Shown: positions 1-11,869 of the stretch, one piece after another | How the letters are laid out: every line of letters starts with the position of its first letter | Position numbering within the stretch: position 1 is the first letter of the stretch | Assembly: GCA_944472155.2 (NCBI GenBank) | Contig: OX235272.1 | Span: 99,640,020-99,704,019, forward strand | Length of the DNA: 64,000 nucleotides | From: Trichobilharzia szidati | Taxonomy: Eukaryota; Platyhelminthes; Trematoda; Strigeidida; Schistosomatidae | Reading direction: 5' to 3' | Notes under the pieces: model-generated | What the model saw: only the letters and a program-made list of their open reading frames with translations | Told to the model about the DNA's origin: nothing | Database searches by the model: none | Translations under genes and position numbers: made by a program

Positions 1-1700
1 GTAGAAACCCAATGGTTCTTACTAACTTTCGGTTTTGTGTTATAAACAGCCTTTACGGCTGTGTCTACAACTAACTGTAAGTTATGGCGAGCTTTCTCAA
101 GAGAAGTCTTGCTGTCGACCTCAGACACTTGTTACGCTATTTCTTCCTTAAATAGGAACTCAGTATCCTGATAAAAGTTGGGAGTGCAACTGCCTCTTTG
201 CTAATTTTTTTTATGTTCCTTCAATCAGGGTGTGATCGGAGTCTACGCACGTGTTTCAGAAGAAGCGGCAGTCTACTACTGACCCTCGCCATACCCTATC
301 GTATAGCGTTGATTTGGTGATGGAGGTCATCAGGTTACACAGTGTCTCTCTTTGTGCTTAAAGTTAGTACTAACTAGGAACAGACGATTATATGAACAGA
401 ACTGTAGAAGACGGTCACAGTTGTTGATTCGTCTGCAGGAGAGTCTGGACGTACCACGTATATACTCAGTCTGGTATAACTTCCCTGCCTGGACATTGAA
501 GTCGCGTGCTAAAACAACTTTATCTGAGCGTTTTTCCTTTTGCAGCAAACTAGACAGTTTCTGGTGGAAATCGTCCTTTAGTTCATCCGAGCTGCAGTCT
601 GTTGGGACGTAAGCAGACTATGAAAAGACAACGAAGAGTAATGCCGTCAGTCCTTTTTTTAACATACCCGTTCAGACGGGCTACACACAAACGACTATCT
701 AATGGGATCCAGTCAAGAAGTGATTTTTCGCCCTAACATTCAGTTCTATCCCTACACCTGCGAGTCCTCGAGAACTATCTGAGGAGTCTCCTGACACCTT
801 TAAGGTGAATTTCGCAGATTCACCTTGTTGGCCGGATGAAGTTAAGTGAATAACCACAGTCGGGTCTTGTATGCGTGTTTTCGAAACGCAACATACATCC
901 ATGGCTCGAGATGCTAGAGTTCTTGCTAGTGATGCTTGTTGTCCAATTTGGCAGAGGGTCCTGACGTTAAATGTTCCAATATGAAGTTGGTGGTGTGACT
1001 GTAAGAGGATACCGGGGGTGTTTTTCTGGCTCTTATCGTTATTTGTGGTCACAGTGAAATGAAGATGACTGACTAGACTGCAGAATAGTAGACAGTGGTT
1101 GGGAGGCAAGACGATAAGGTTGACAGGGATAAAGGAGAATGATGATCAGGAAGGCTTCGTGGGCCTTTGAAAGTGTGTGGACGGTTGTTACTTCCCGGCT
1201 GCTCACACCGTGGAAGTTGATTTATTCTTGGGGTACCTGAAACAGAAAGAGAATTAGTGTCGCGTGACCACAGGGCCCAGGGGACAACTGCCTGTATGAA
1301 CTGGCTTTTTGATTTGGTTCCGTATTAGTAACTTACCGCCGATTGCGGACCACCGTAGGGTAAGTCGGGATGTACAATTTTTGGGGTCGACCTTTTCTAA
1401 CCTCCTCTCTCCAGAGTGGAGAGACATGCTGGCAATCTGAGGGAAACACCTTACTGCTGTTACATCCCTGTTCCCTAGCAGTACGACTTTGCCCACAGAC
1501 AACCCCAGAGCATAGTGTACAAAATCGTACACTATGCCGGTAACTGCTTTTATTCTGATCGCTATCCTGGTATGGTAGGACCTGCAGGAACATTAGTTCC
1601 AGCCGGTATAACTTGTCGGGTCATTGCGATATGCAAACCCGACTACCACGTTAAGGTAGCAGCCTATCGGTCGGGACAATTACTTACACACATATGAAAT
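1..1700 (-). mobile_element. RTE-like non-LTR retrotransposon (RTE-A), 5' half, degenerate
   Basis: Read on the minus strand this is the 5' leader and endonuclease region of an APE-type non-LTR retrotransposon. The leader at 1515-1700 matches the leader of the copy at 49,098-49,235. The open segment at 699-1109 contains TFNVRTL and a V-S-K-T-R version of the SETR motif, as in the first endonuclease blocks. The segment at 330-548 carries VVLARDFNVQAG, where the usual G of GDFN is R. Around 220-290 the frame gives WRGSVVDCRFF and then DSDHTL, the S-D-H block. Stops and frameshifts separate these pieces, so the copy is dead. The reverse transcriptase half would lie left of the window edge. The RTE assignment rests on similarity of motifs to the copy at 49 kb and on general knowledge of schistosome RTE families. 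Confidence 0.8.
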
Positions 1701-3527
1701 GACTAAGGTAAGGGTAAATAAGAGTTTCAGTCATAGGACTAATCGAAGACATCCAAAGTGGAATTCCTGAGATACTTAAAATGAAAGAATTTTATAACTT
1801 GGCGATAAGAACCTACATCGATTACACTGAAACGGATACACTCATTTCAGCTTGTTTCCTCAACACAACTGAACTTCATTTCTGTATGATTACGTCTACC
1901 GTTCTTTATCCGGTTGGTGGTTGCATTCTCCCATTTGTTGATTTCCCCTTCTCTTTAGAATGATGGGAACAGTGAAGTAATATGTAAAATATTACTTCTT
2001 AATCTAATCTTAATCTTCATATACCTAGGTGGGAATATCAAAGTACTACGTTCTTTATTGTGTATTGCATAAAGATTTCACACATCAAAACAGTTATAGG
2101 GTACAGTTGTTTAAAATACTTCCTACAAGATTCTAGTAGTTCTCATTCATCTGTAAATCCAGCAGCAGTCAAAAATACGATGTAAACACCTCATTAACTT
2201 AAAAATGTAGAAGTCTGCTCAGAAGTGCAGCGGTTTAAGCTGTTACACTACGCAAAACTCAGGTATAAGGCCAGTATTGGATACTGACTGAAGAATATTA
2301 GAAAACATTTGGCATTTTATATGTGGTAGTAAAAGGACGATTTTAGTGGCATAACCATAACGACTAACACTAAAAACTTTCAAAAAAGAAAACAGCAAAA
2401 TAATCATAAAGACCAGTAACTTTGATGATTTTACAATTCGAAACTATGAAACTCCCTAAGTAGTGATCCACTCAAATTATAACCTGTGCCCAATTCAGTA
2501 TAATGTATTGACGTCAGTTGGGAATAATTACACTAGTAAGTTATAAAGCCTTCGATCGGTGGCAGAAGCCTTGCGATGTAGCCTAGGTAGCAGCTAAATA
2601 TAGTCCATAAAACAAACCAATTCTATAGTTGGAAAGTGGTTGTTGGGTTTGCGTGGATCTGACTGTAATCAATGCAGACTTCATCAGAAACAAAATTATG
2701 GTTTTAAATATTACGAAATACACTCTATAGTCTAGAGAAGCACTTATTTTTTCAACTTTCTTAGATTGTCAGTGTGTCATTATGTGTCGTATGCTCCTGA
2801 CAAGATTTATCAGTAGTATATAAAGAGATGTTCATCTGCATAAACAAACATCAAATAGAAGCGAGATAGACCTGACGATGATACAACGTTGCACAAATAC
2901 ACGAGAGACGTGAAAGGAACACAGAGAAACACAATATGAGGGCTGGAAGTAGCACAACACGGAAGATCTGTGCGAATGGTGCTTTGAAGATAAGGTGTAC
3001 ATAATTTGGCTATGTAGAGATATCAAATTGCAAACAAACATTATTTTACCAAATCATTATTCTCCTACCATTACAGTTACACTGCATGTTTTATTATTCG
3101 CTTTATTTTATTCCTTCTTCCTTACAATGATTCATCACTACTCGTAACAGCACTTTCATGAATGAATTTATTTCCTAACTTGCCTTCATGTCATTACTGA
3201 TAAGGGGAAATTTAGTAGCATAAGCCTAAGCTGTTGATTTCTTAATATATTTGTAAGAATTATAACTAGATATTATGTGGTAATCAATTATTCTTGTTCT
3301 ATTGTAACCACTGTTCTAAGACAGCATGAAGTACGATTTGGATGGGAGTATCTTAACAAACTTCCAACAGGGTTCACACACACTTATTTCTACGGAATGT
3401 GGAATTTGAAAAAAACAACAGTAATAGCAATGTTATGTACTGGCTTTAAATATCTTAAAAGTATAGTCACTTTTCAATTCATCACAACTACAATTTATTT
3501 TGCTAAAAACACTATTCAAAAGCTCAC
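1701..3527. other. No gene recognised
   Basis: AT-rich DNA between the RTE-A copy and the last syntaxin exon seen. An open plus-strand frame at about 1735-1963 has no recognised similarity. The transmembrane exon of the syntaxin gene was looked for here on the minus strand and not found. Confidence 0.4.
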
Positions 3528-6500
3528 CTCAATAGAACGCATCTGATCTTCCTGATTTAGAACTCTTCCTAATTCTTGAATTTCAGCATCCTGTGATGCG
3601 AACGCTTGTAGTTGGTTGATTTTGGCTTCATCACTTTCATCCGGGTTCAAACTGATTAAATCACCAACGAGTGAAGCTGGCCGACTTTCAGTAAGTAGTC
3701 GTCTTTGTATTTCCTAAACAGGAAAATCAAGAAACATACGTGTGTACTCCAAACGATACTAAGATAAAAGATAGAAAGTGCTGTCTCCCTATATATAACA
3801 TAAGTTTAGATAGTTATAATTTGGACTAGCTAGCAGTCAAATAAGAAACTGAACTATTTTTTCAATTATATTACACAAACTAATCTCTGATGTAATAAAC
3901 TCTTCACACACACTACCTACTCGATTATTGGAAGTAAGATTACTTAATAAGTCACTTATTTCTACACTACGCATAGCCATAAACAAAATAACTGACAATG
4001 CTTTATGAAGACATATTTAGTGCATTTATGCAAATGTATAAGTTATACTGAAAAAGTAGTTGAGCATTTTACTACGTATGGTTACAATACATAACAACAT
4101 TAGCAAAATAGTTAATAAGTAAAACCTAAGTACTTTACCATACCATATTTTCATGTTTCTTTGAGTATATACCTGTAAAATAGCTTTTTATCGCTCATCT
4201 CTACACCTGACTTAGGAAAATTATAAAAATGTTCTTTTAAGATAACCACAAAATAAGTGGTCGGACTAAAAGTTTCAAGCACCGTAAGAGAAAAAATATA
4301 GCTCAACGACATGTCTAAATGAGTGACACAGCTCCATTTAAGCAGGTGGAGAGTGATTCTGACTTCTACTACTTTACCTGTAGTAACGAGCCAAAAGTAC
4401 GACTGAAGCCAGTCTTAAAGTATATACAAGCCATCACTTGAGAACGCAAATAATCTTGAAACAAATAGAGCATGGAACACAAAATATTTGACTTAGTTGT
4501 AGCACACCTGGGCTAAAACACACAGAGTGACGTAGAATTTGTTAGGAGTAAAATTATACAACTCCGCATTTACATACAGATTCTGGAGTATAAGCGTACT
4601 TGTCGGCATTCAACACGCTATGTTTCTGGACCTGAAGACGGCATTTCGCTTCATCGACAGGAGTTAACTGTGGCCAATTCTGGCCGTGAACGGAATGCCG
4701 AGAGAAAACACTACACTATACAAGGAACACTACCGGGACTCAAGCAGCTGTATAAGAACTAATGAGTTGTCGCCTGAAGTGATGACAATCAGTGATGTCA
4801 TTCAATGATACCAAATTTTTTCTATCCTTATTCAGTTTTATCATAATGTACTGATGGTTGTGACCCTTATCGACTTCGGAAACTTGTTATCTGGGAAGTC
4901 TGGTTGACTTAGAGTGTGTGGGTGATGTAGGCCATCTCATTCATTCACTACGTAACTCTATCACTTTTATTCAACTTATCGAATGTACTGATTAATGCTA
5001 GTAACTATGCTTATGCCAATGCACACCTTTCATTACCATCTTCTTTCATGAAAAAGTTTTATATAGATGTAATTGTGCAGCTAAAAAGAAATGAGATAAC
5101 CAAAAAGAGTATCTTCACTGAGTTACTAATTTGTCTTCATAAATGCTTGGACTGGGATCATTTGTGAATCGTTCATCTAGGTGATGATGGCGAAATGAGA
5201 AGTTTTCCGTATACACTGATCAAAAAAGTAACATATTTCGCATGTGATTCGTCTCTGTCATGATACTGAAGGACTGATTTACACCGACTCCTAGTTAAAG
5301 GATAGGTAGTGAAATGCTTGACCATACTGACCACTTCACTTATTTGGAAAGTTGAATCAGCCCTAATGCATTGATTCCTGACGAAATCTCAGCATGAATA
5401 CCAAAAGCACGTGAGGTATTCGACAACTCACGTCATCTCTGGTGCAGACGTGATATCTAGCCATCGACCAAAGGACGCATGTACTGGACAATATTTCACT
5501 TTGTCCTTTTTATGGTAATGAGGAATGTCTATTGAAGGTGGGACATATAAAGGTAAGCTGTCTTGGACCATAGGTTTAGGCATCCTATCCGTTTTAAGTG
5601 GTATGATATGGTGAGTTATAGAGACTAGGCTTAAACTGTTAGGCAAGAAGGAAAATTTAATCGATGAAGTCCTAGAGCTGCATCGATCGAGATAGCTAGG
5701 ACCCGCAGTACACATGCCTAACCACCACCTTCCTAGACGAGCAACGTTAGCCGACACAGAATCAGACTGGAAAAGTTTTTTTTCCTTCACGTCCCCATTG
5801 GAACATAGGGCTTCAAGCTAATGGCTTGAAGTTTCTGTAGCAATGTTTATTTTACAGGATGAGGTTGCTAGCCTGATGTCCAACCTTTCCTCTTCACCAG
5901 CATTATTTCTGGCTTAGCGAGGTAAAGGAGTGCGTCGGCCAGGGATCGAACCCCGGACCATGTGCATGGTCGGCGAGCGTCCTAACCGCTATGCCACCGA
6001 CGCACGGAAAAGAGTTAGGGATGGCTAAACCAAAACCTGACGTCAGTTCATGAAGTCTTTGACAGCTGGTTTAACTTATACAGGGAGGTGCAGATTGCTT
6101 GGTTGGAGTTCTCGAGTTGCTGAGAACCACTGGCTAGAAACTATTAGTGATATGGCTCGAAACCGTTCTCACTAGCACAAATGCATTCACTCTCAGTGAA
6201 CTGCCGCATTATTTCCCACGTGATTATTCTTTCTTTCATACATTTCTGTTCATTATGATTTTTTTCTTTTTTTCCAGGTAGGTATCATCTGTAAAATGTT
6301 GCAAATAGAACACTAGCTGCACTTCTGTGCGATGTTCTGCAGTCAAAACGGTGCCTGCTAGCATATGGGCATAAAAACTGAATTTTGAACCCTCGAACTA
6401 AAGACTACGGTTTAACACTACACCATGCTATAACATCAATGCTTTGCTTCTACTTTGTCTATTAAAAGTTTGATAAATGACGTACCTTACAGAATTTGTG

Positions 6501-7938
6501 CAACAGCGACTATCAGTTTTTTGAAAGAAAACCGCTTACGTATACTTATAACAAAAATTGATCCTACTCACGATATGCATTTCTAATGCAAAAACCAAAC
6601 CTTAACTACGAGGAATGGCACTCCTCCTAATTCATTTTCATAATCCGATGAGGATACAAGTGAGGAAAAACAAAGGTCAAAAAAGCCTTGTATATGAGTA
6701 CGGATAGGGAGAATGTACACCTCAATCACTGGTAGTTACAAACTACATTCACTGTAAATATCTAGTTTAGTGGTCCTAAGTAATACGGCTTGAGGTCAAA
6801 TGTAAGTCAAACCAACAAATTCCGAGCGATTAAAAGACAAGGATAAATCGACGAAGAATGTACTTTCAGTCTAATCTAATTATGATTGCTGAACTACGTA
6901 GTTGCTTTGAAAAGTAACCTAGTTTTTATGACACAAAGATAAGGCTAACATGGACGATTAAGACTGTTGTTTTGTACATACATAGACATAAAACGAAATA
7001 ACTTATTTCACTTCCTTTCGCTTGTTGAAATTTTTTTATTCGCGTTTTAATTAGTATAGATTGAAAGAAAGCGGAACAATCACTGACAAAAATAATGTAA
7101 CAGTTGTCAATTTAGGAATCAGCTGCTAGCCCTTTCAGGAGGCGTACTCAATATTGGTAATAAAAGTCTTAATTCCACGGAACGCAATAATGTTGTTTAG
7201 TGAGGTTATGTCCCAGCTTATGTGGAACTTCACGTGGTCACAAACATCTGTTCAGGACGAATCAGACCATAGCGCATAGGTTAAATTTTTAAAAAAATGA
7301 CTCAACTCTGATTAACATTCTTAAACTAACTCCTGACTTAGCAGAATGGTGGCTTTAAAATGCCCTTCTCAAGTAGCTGTTAAGTCATTACTTAAGTTCA
7401 ATGACTTTACTTAAGCTTAGACTCCAACTTTGCCTGTTACTTGACAATGATGAAGATGCTTCCAAAATGTCATCAAGAATGATATCGATGAAGACTAGAT
7501 ATTATTAATAGAAAAATGAATCTTACAGCTTGCGTCCTTTGAAACCGGTGAAGCACCCGCTGAAAGTCAACTCTGAGTTTCTCTACATGAATCTTGGTTA
7601 TCTAAAACCAATAAGAATTATCGCAACAGTAATACCTGATCCGATAACGGCTCCTTAGAAAGATTTATAAAAAGATTTTTAGTCTCGTCAACCAGTCTCA
7701 GGGCATCTTTTTCACGCTTGTTTCTAACAATAAATATGTATATATATGCCGTCACAGGAAACTTACAAGAGATCCGATTTAGCTTTAGAATTTCCGGTTA
7801 TGCTGATACTTTTATTCAGCGTTTCCAATTCATTCGCTATTTTAGGAATTAAAGCCTTGTGAGATAACATACCAAGTAAACGTATCTTAAGAATCTTGGA
7901 AGATATATCCTCGAAAACCTGGATGACAGCGGTAACCT
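3528..7938 (-). CDS. Syntaxin-7/12-like Qa-SNARE, partial multi-exon gene
   Basis: Endosomal-type Qa-SNAREs drive fusion of endosome, lysosome and TGN vesicles. Four exons join in one frame on the minus strand: 7938-7767, 7723-7636, 7601-7527 and 3713-3528. All have AG/GT borders and matching phases. The first three give a helical Habc-like region (INLSKEPLSDQ, then VDFQRVLHRFQRTQ), resembling the region around LTNFQKVQRQ in syntaxin 7. The last exon gives a SNARE heptad region ending LNQEDQMRSIE; its Q aligns with the zero-layer glutamine of Qa-SNAREs. The 3.8-kb last intron holds a degenerate RTE-A copy interrupted by a SINE. The start codon exon and the C-terminal membrane anchor were not found; the latter may lie beyond the left edge. 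The 5' border at 7938 is uncertain; an alternative acceptor near 7855 is possible. Other syntaxin subfamilies (e.g. plant-like Pep12 type) cannot be excluded. Confidence 0.72.
3714..4576. other. Intron sequence, nothing recognised
   Basis: AT-rich left part of the large syntaxin intron. No open frame or repeat family seen elsewhere in the window was recognised here. Confidence 0.4.
4577..6195 (+). mobile_element. RTE-A retrotransposon, degenerate RT copy split by a SINE
   Basis: Plus-strand frames match the 49-kb RTE-A copy in order. FLDLKTAF (about 4627-4650) is RT motif A with the second aspartate position changed to R-F-I-D downstream. At about 5345-5480 the frame reads ISPNALIPDEIS and CRRDI, matching ISPNGLISDEIS and RRRDI of the other copy. 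At 5738-5775 it reads ATLADTESDWK. The 3' end resumes after a SINE at 6093-6190 with HWLETISDMA and HKCIHS. The YADD block is not visible and there are many stops. The copy sits in the large syntaxin intron, in antisense to that gene. Confidence 0.72.
5783..6005 (-). mobile_element. tRNA-derived SINE (SINE-A), copy 1
   Basis: On the minus strand the unit begins with a tRNA-like head (about 6005-5930) with GTGGCATAGCGGTTAGG as A box and GGGGTTCGATCCC as B box. The ends GTGCGTC and GACGCAC can pair like an acceptor stem. A body and an A+T-rich 3' tail ending near 5783 follow. It interrupts the RTE-A copy. The same unit recurs at 10,795, 16,039 and 26,035. The general type matches the tRNA-derived SINEs known from schistosomes (Sm-alpha class), but identity with a named family is not claimed. 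Confidence 0.75.
6200..7526. other. Intron sequence with a possible SINE scrap
   Basis: Right part of the large syntaxin intron. A short stretch at about 6390-6440 resembles an antisense tRNA-like head (ACCCTCGAACTAAAGAC). No coding frame is supported. Confidence 0.35.
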
Positions 7939-8799
7939 CTACAATTTTAAATAGGTATTAAATTATTAAAGTACGTGAAGGCGTTGCTGCAGTGCTTCCA
8001 TAATTACTGTACATAGTTATTCACCTCACACCGGGTGAATATAGAAATACTGCCACCTAAAGTAACCAGCTGGATTAACGACCTTGAGAAAACAAACTTC
8101 CCACCTCTGCTTGCCTTGAATCTTCGTGATGCAAGAGCGGTAACATTCGATGGTTCTTTACTGTGTGTAAGCGTTTACAGAAACAAGATCTTCGGCATTA
8201 ATTTCGACCTGTAGGCATTCACTTTCGGTGCCAACCTTAAAAAAGAGTGAATTTTGCACTCTCTTATTTAAAATCAGATTCTAATCCATTATCGTTTTTA
8301 CGAGCTAGTATAAACCAATTTGATTTCTTTGTGCTCGCCTCTTGATTGTAGGGTATAGATTCCTGATCTTCTGTAAACTTCTGCGTAGCGCGTCCCGCCA
8401 CTCGACTGTCGTAGCTTTGGTTGACTCCAAAAGTAGTGCTGGTATTTATTATATGCAGTTTGTAGTATGAGGTGTGTTAAGACTGTTACTACTGTGAATG
8501 GAGTTGATCCTTTCACCAGTTAGTCCTCCGGTATCGTCGTCAAAAGAAAAGTGATAATAATAGTAATAATAATAGATATAATTAGTGAAGTTATTCAGAC
8601 AAACAGACAGAAAAAGAAATAAAGAAAACGTGACAACAGTCAGCTGATTAAATTTGAAGTTGATATATATATATTTATATCGGTGATAATAATAATAAGT
8701 GTAGTAGTTAGAGTTGTCAGGAGAGTAAGACAGGAGAGAATGTAAAGAAGTATAACGACGAATTTAATTGTCTAGCCCTGAATGGTGTATGGGATTTTA
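7939..8799. other. Unassigned DNA, likely 3' tail of the neighbouring retrotransposon in part
   Basis: Holds AATA/ATA-rich simple sequence at 8536-8700 and a moderately GC-rich stretch at 8050-8210 with no recognised product. A 72-codon minus-strand frame at 8298-8516 may be part of the 3' tail of the retrotransposon whose RT end lies at 8,800-9,430. The first exon of the syntaxin gene may also be here but was not identified. Confidence 0.3.
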
Positions 8800-9430
8800 A
8801 GGGGATAGGCCATTTCGACGCAGTCCTTATGTCGCTGCATGATTGTTCAGCCTTCGCTTATAGGAGTCCACAGACGGTGGCGTAGCTACATCTGCCGGTA
8901 AGAAATTCCGTGGACGGCAACCCGCAGTGAAAAGAAGTGGGAACGCACCCGGGTCCTTGCTCTCTGGTGAGCTATTCTTCTGGGATTTCCACGAGGAAGC
9001 ATATAACTACTCAATGGCAGAACACCTTTGTTTGGGTGATTCTGGTCATTCGTTATTCTGTAGGCAGTAATCAAATCCCACTTAACCCGACGGTAGCTAA
9101 GTGTGAAAAGGCCTAATTTCTTTAGCCTTTCACCATATGGTTTGTTTCGGAGGCCAACCACTCCTTTTGTTGCATGTCTTTGGGCTTTTTCCAAGAGGTT
9201 GGCGTCTCTTCTATGCAGGGGGGTGCAATAATAGTAGGCACTTCAAGGTGTGGTCTGACGCATGTTTTGTACAACCTCTGTTGTTTTACATTCTCCCAAA
9301 GCCTATAGAACAACCTTGACTCATTTTGTTCGGGTTGAATTTGGTGTTCTTTTCTGTAAATTTTGACTTTATTTGCTCATGGAAAGTGCATTTTTATAAC
9401 AGCTTTTGTCTATCGAAGATATTTTGAAAC
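8800..9430 (-). mobile_element. CR1/Jockey-like non-LTR retrotransposon, RT 3' end, degenerate
   Basis: Two minus-strand frames form the thumb and tail of a non-LTR reverse transcriptase. The segment at 9122-9313 reads RLYKTCVRPHLE, matching the conserved LVRPHLEY block. The segment at 8886-9194 reads EKAQRHATKGVVGLRNKPY and GLFTLSYRRVKWDLITAYRI, matching the QRRATK and LEYRR-GD blocks. FFSLRVAVHG near the end corresponds to the FSQRVVNAWN block. A frameshift lies in the overlap near 9,150. No catalytic block is present. Confidence 0.75.
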
Positions 9431-10257
9431 GCATTGTTTTCCATTGTGGGTTATATAATAACTGTTCCTTAGGTTATTTTTGAGTCCCACAGCCACACTC
9501 TGTTTAGAAAATTATTTCTGCCGAAGGAAGCCACTGCGAAGGACTAATGTGTGAATTTCCAGTAGACAAATGCATACAGTGTGACATCTATTAGCGCTGG
9601 TTCCGCAACATGTTCACTAACTTAACCCTTTCAGCACAAAACTCTGCTGCAAACCCCTAGAAAACTGCCTGTGTAGTGATTGCTGCAGCGCGACTGAGTT
9701 CCTTATCAAAGAAGGTAGTGTCAGGCTTGAGAGGTCATTAAAGCTTGTGCTCTGCAAAGGTCCTTTACCACAGAAGAGCAACTATCGCTCAGACATCAAT
9801 GTCTCAATTGGCAAGACACTAAGCATACTCGATGCGCCATTGTCAGGGATGGGGCTTCTCGTCATAGGGTAACATCAGCCATAGGTCGGACACCCATGCC
9901 ATCCCAATTACACCCAATAAGCCCATCAGCACACATAACGAAAAGGCGGTAGTAGACTAACGACAGTTCGCAAAAGGAAAAGGAGGAGTAGAGTTCAGAA
10001 TCCTGCAGTTGAAGCCACCCTTGAACTTTTAGACCAAGCTTCATTCATACTTGTGGATATTAGGTAACCACGACCGACGGCAGGTGGCAAAGAGAACAGC
10101 GAATGGCGTTGTGTATTCCTTTACAGAATGCGAGACACAGCCACTGTAAAAGGGACGGATCGAAAAAGCTCCCCCAGGCAAAAATGACCAATTACAGGTA
10201 ACTCATTCTCGACAACGTGGAAGCATCAATGGCTTCAGACCCCAAAGACCAAGTTTG
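9431..10257. other. Unrecognised, relatively GC-rich interspersed sequence
   Basis: No frame here can be named. The stretch at about 9,600-10,250 has more G+C than its surroundings, and short open frames exist on both strands (for example minus 9862-10044). It could be a 5' part of a retroelement; nothing decides this. Confidence 0.25.
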
Positions 10258-10570
10258 AACATGATATATATATTTATTCCTGTTTATGCAGGAACATACC
10301 ATTTGCACAGGCATGGATAAGTTATTACATAAATTACACATAATTCGGTGTATGCTGAATTTACAGTTTGGTTGTTCTTTCTGACATTAGAGTCAGTCGA
10401 AACAGTCTGCTAATTAGCCTGTTTGTGTAATACATAAAGAGATACAGAAATATTGTCTTCACATTAACAAAATACTCAGACATCAGGTGAATGTAATACA
10501 AATATCTGGGAAAAATAAAGCTTGAAGTCAATTCTCCTATATAACTTTGTTGTGAAGAGCATCCTTGACT
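10258..10570 (+). repeat. Interspersed repeat X, copy 1
   Basis: Begins at a TATATATATTTATTCCTG stretch, then ACAGGCATGGATAAG, and ends near an AATAAAGCTTGAAGT motif. The same ordered motifs recur at 11,125-11,590 and 39,205-39,665. No coding capacity seen. Possibly the 3' part of an unlisted retroelement. Confidence 0.6.
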
Positions 10571-10760
10571 TAAAGTCTTGTAGTTGGCGACGTCAGTGTC
10601 CGAACAGTCGACCGGACGGGCCTTACAACGTCATCCTCAGACAACTCCTGAAGCTGTTGGAATCCACTATTTCGCTAGCCCTAGTCCACCATAACTTGAA
10701 GTCTACGCTCTATGACGTACAGGGCTCCTCCGCAATCTTGGACATGTTTCTCCGCCATGA
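10571..10760 (+). mobile_element. Possible non-LTR RT fragment
   Basis: The plus frame gives RPDGPYNVILRQLLKLLEST, which resembles the GPDGIP-N-IL block at the start of non-LTR reverse transcriptases. It is short and flanked by repeat X and a SINE, so the match may be chance. Confidence 0.3.
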
Positions 10761-10794
10761 TAATTTTATTATTATTATCTTATTATTTATTTTT

Positions 10795-11007
10795 TTCTTT
10801 CACATTCCAAGTGGAGCATAGGGCTTCAAGTTAGTGACTTGAAGTTTACTTTTACAGGATGAGCTTGCTAGCCTCATGCCCAACTTTTCCGCTTTACCGG
10901 CTTTTTATGACTGGTTTGGCGAGGTAAAGGAGTGCGTCGGTCAGGGATCGAACCCTGGACCATGTGCATGGTCGGCAAACGTCCTAACCACTGTGCCACC
11001 GACGCCA
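10795..11007 (-). mobile_element. tRNA-derived SINE (SINE-A), copy 2
   Basis: Same structure as the copy at 5,783: on the minus strand a tRNA-like head with GTGGCACAGTGGTTAGG and GGGTTCGATCCC (about 11,006-10,940), a GCTAGC-containing body, and a tail ending in the CCACTTGGAATGTG region. Flanked on both sides by AAT/ATT simple repeats. Confidence 0.75.
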
Positions 11008-11124
11008 CCATGATAATAACAATAATAATATATTCTCATTTTGTACATGAGGGCCACCAGTTTACAAGCATCATCAATATGATAAATTACATATACGAAT
11101 AGTAAGCATATTTCATAATAATAA

Positions 11125-11590
11125 TTTAATAAAATACATATTTTTCCTACCTGTGTAGGACACACCAATTGTACAGGCATGGATAAGTATTATTTAAATT
11201 ACATAAATTTGGTTTACAGTTAAATTATATGGTTGCAGTCGTTTTTGTCTTTGGTTTGTGGGAACAATGTGATAACTAGTCATTCAATGGAGCATATCAA
11301 GAAATATAGAAATATTGTCTTCGCATTAACAAAAACAAACCAAAGTATGTTTTGGATGGATTACAAATACTTGGGGAAAAATAAAGCTTGAAGTAATTCC
11401 TCCATATAACTTTGGTGTTTGCAACATCGAGTCTTATTCTTGATTTACATCGAAATTTGGTAATAATTTAAAATAAGTGATACACTTGTATAGTTTTGTC
11501 AGCATTTTCATCGTAACATCACAAGTGAATTGTTCACAATGTAGACTAATAATAGTGATAGTTTGTACTTTCTTATGAACGGATATTTTC
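11125..11590 (+). repeat. Interspersed repeat X, copy 2
   Basis: Longest match with the copy at 39,205. Shared landmarks in order are TGTAGGACA, GTACAGGCATGGATA, AACTAGTCATTCA, GTCTTCGC.TTAACAAA, GAAGCTTGAA-type and CATCGA.TC.TATTCTTGAT. No open frame. Confidence 0.65.
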
Positions 11591-11650
11591 AAGAAACGCA
11601 AGATATTTTTACAGACACGATCAGTTATGTAGCAAATTACAGTCGTGAAG
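11575..11650 (+). repeat. Interspersed repeat Y, partial copy
   Basis: Contains TTTTTACAGACACGATCA and GCAAATTACA, matching the core of the Y copies at 33,150, 35,490 and, on the minus strand, 38,770-38,860. Here it directly follows repeat X. Confidence 0.5.
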
Positions 11651-11869
11651 TTGTATAAATCAATACATTTTTATCGGTATAAAGGTATATTCCACGACCG
11701 TAATCCAGGTTGCGTCGTGGGGGAAGGTAATGCGTAATTCACGAGGGAATTGTAAGATATGGGACCAATAATGTTTGCTGATCATTTGTCATCGTAAATG
11801 GTCAAATATCCACATTCTTCATTCTCATTCAAAAAGTCAAATGGAAGCTAAAATGGTAAGAGAAAAAAG

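Noticed and set aside
3277..3546. 89-codon plus-strand ORF
   Set aside because: It overlaps the end of the syntaxin SNARE exon on the other strand and has no similarity.
5930..6005. A tRNA gene on the minus strand
   Set aside because: It has A and B boxes and pairing ends, but is part of a 220-bp unit that recurs elsewhere with a common body and tail, so it is a SINE head.
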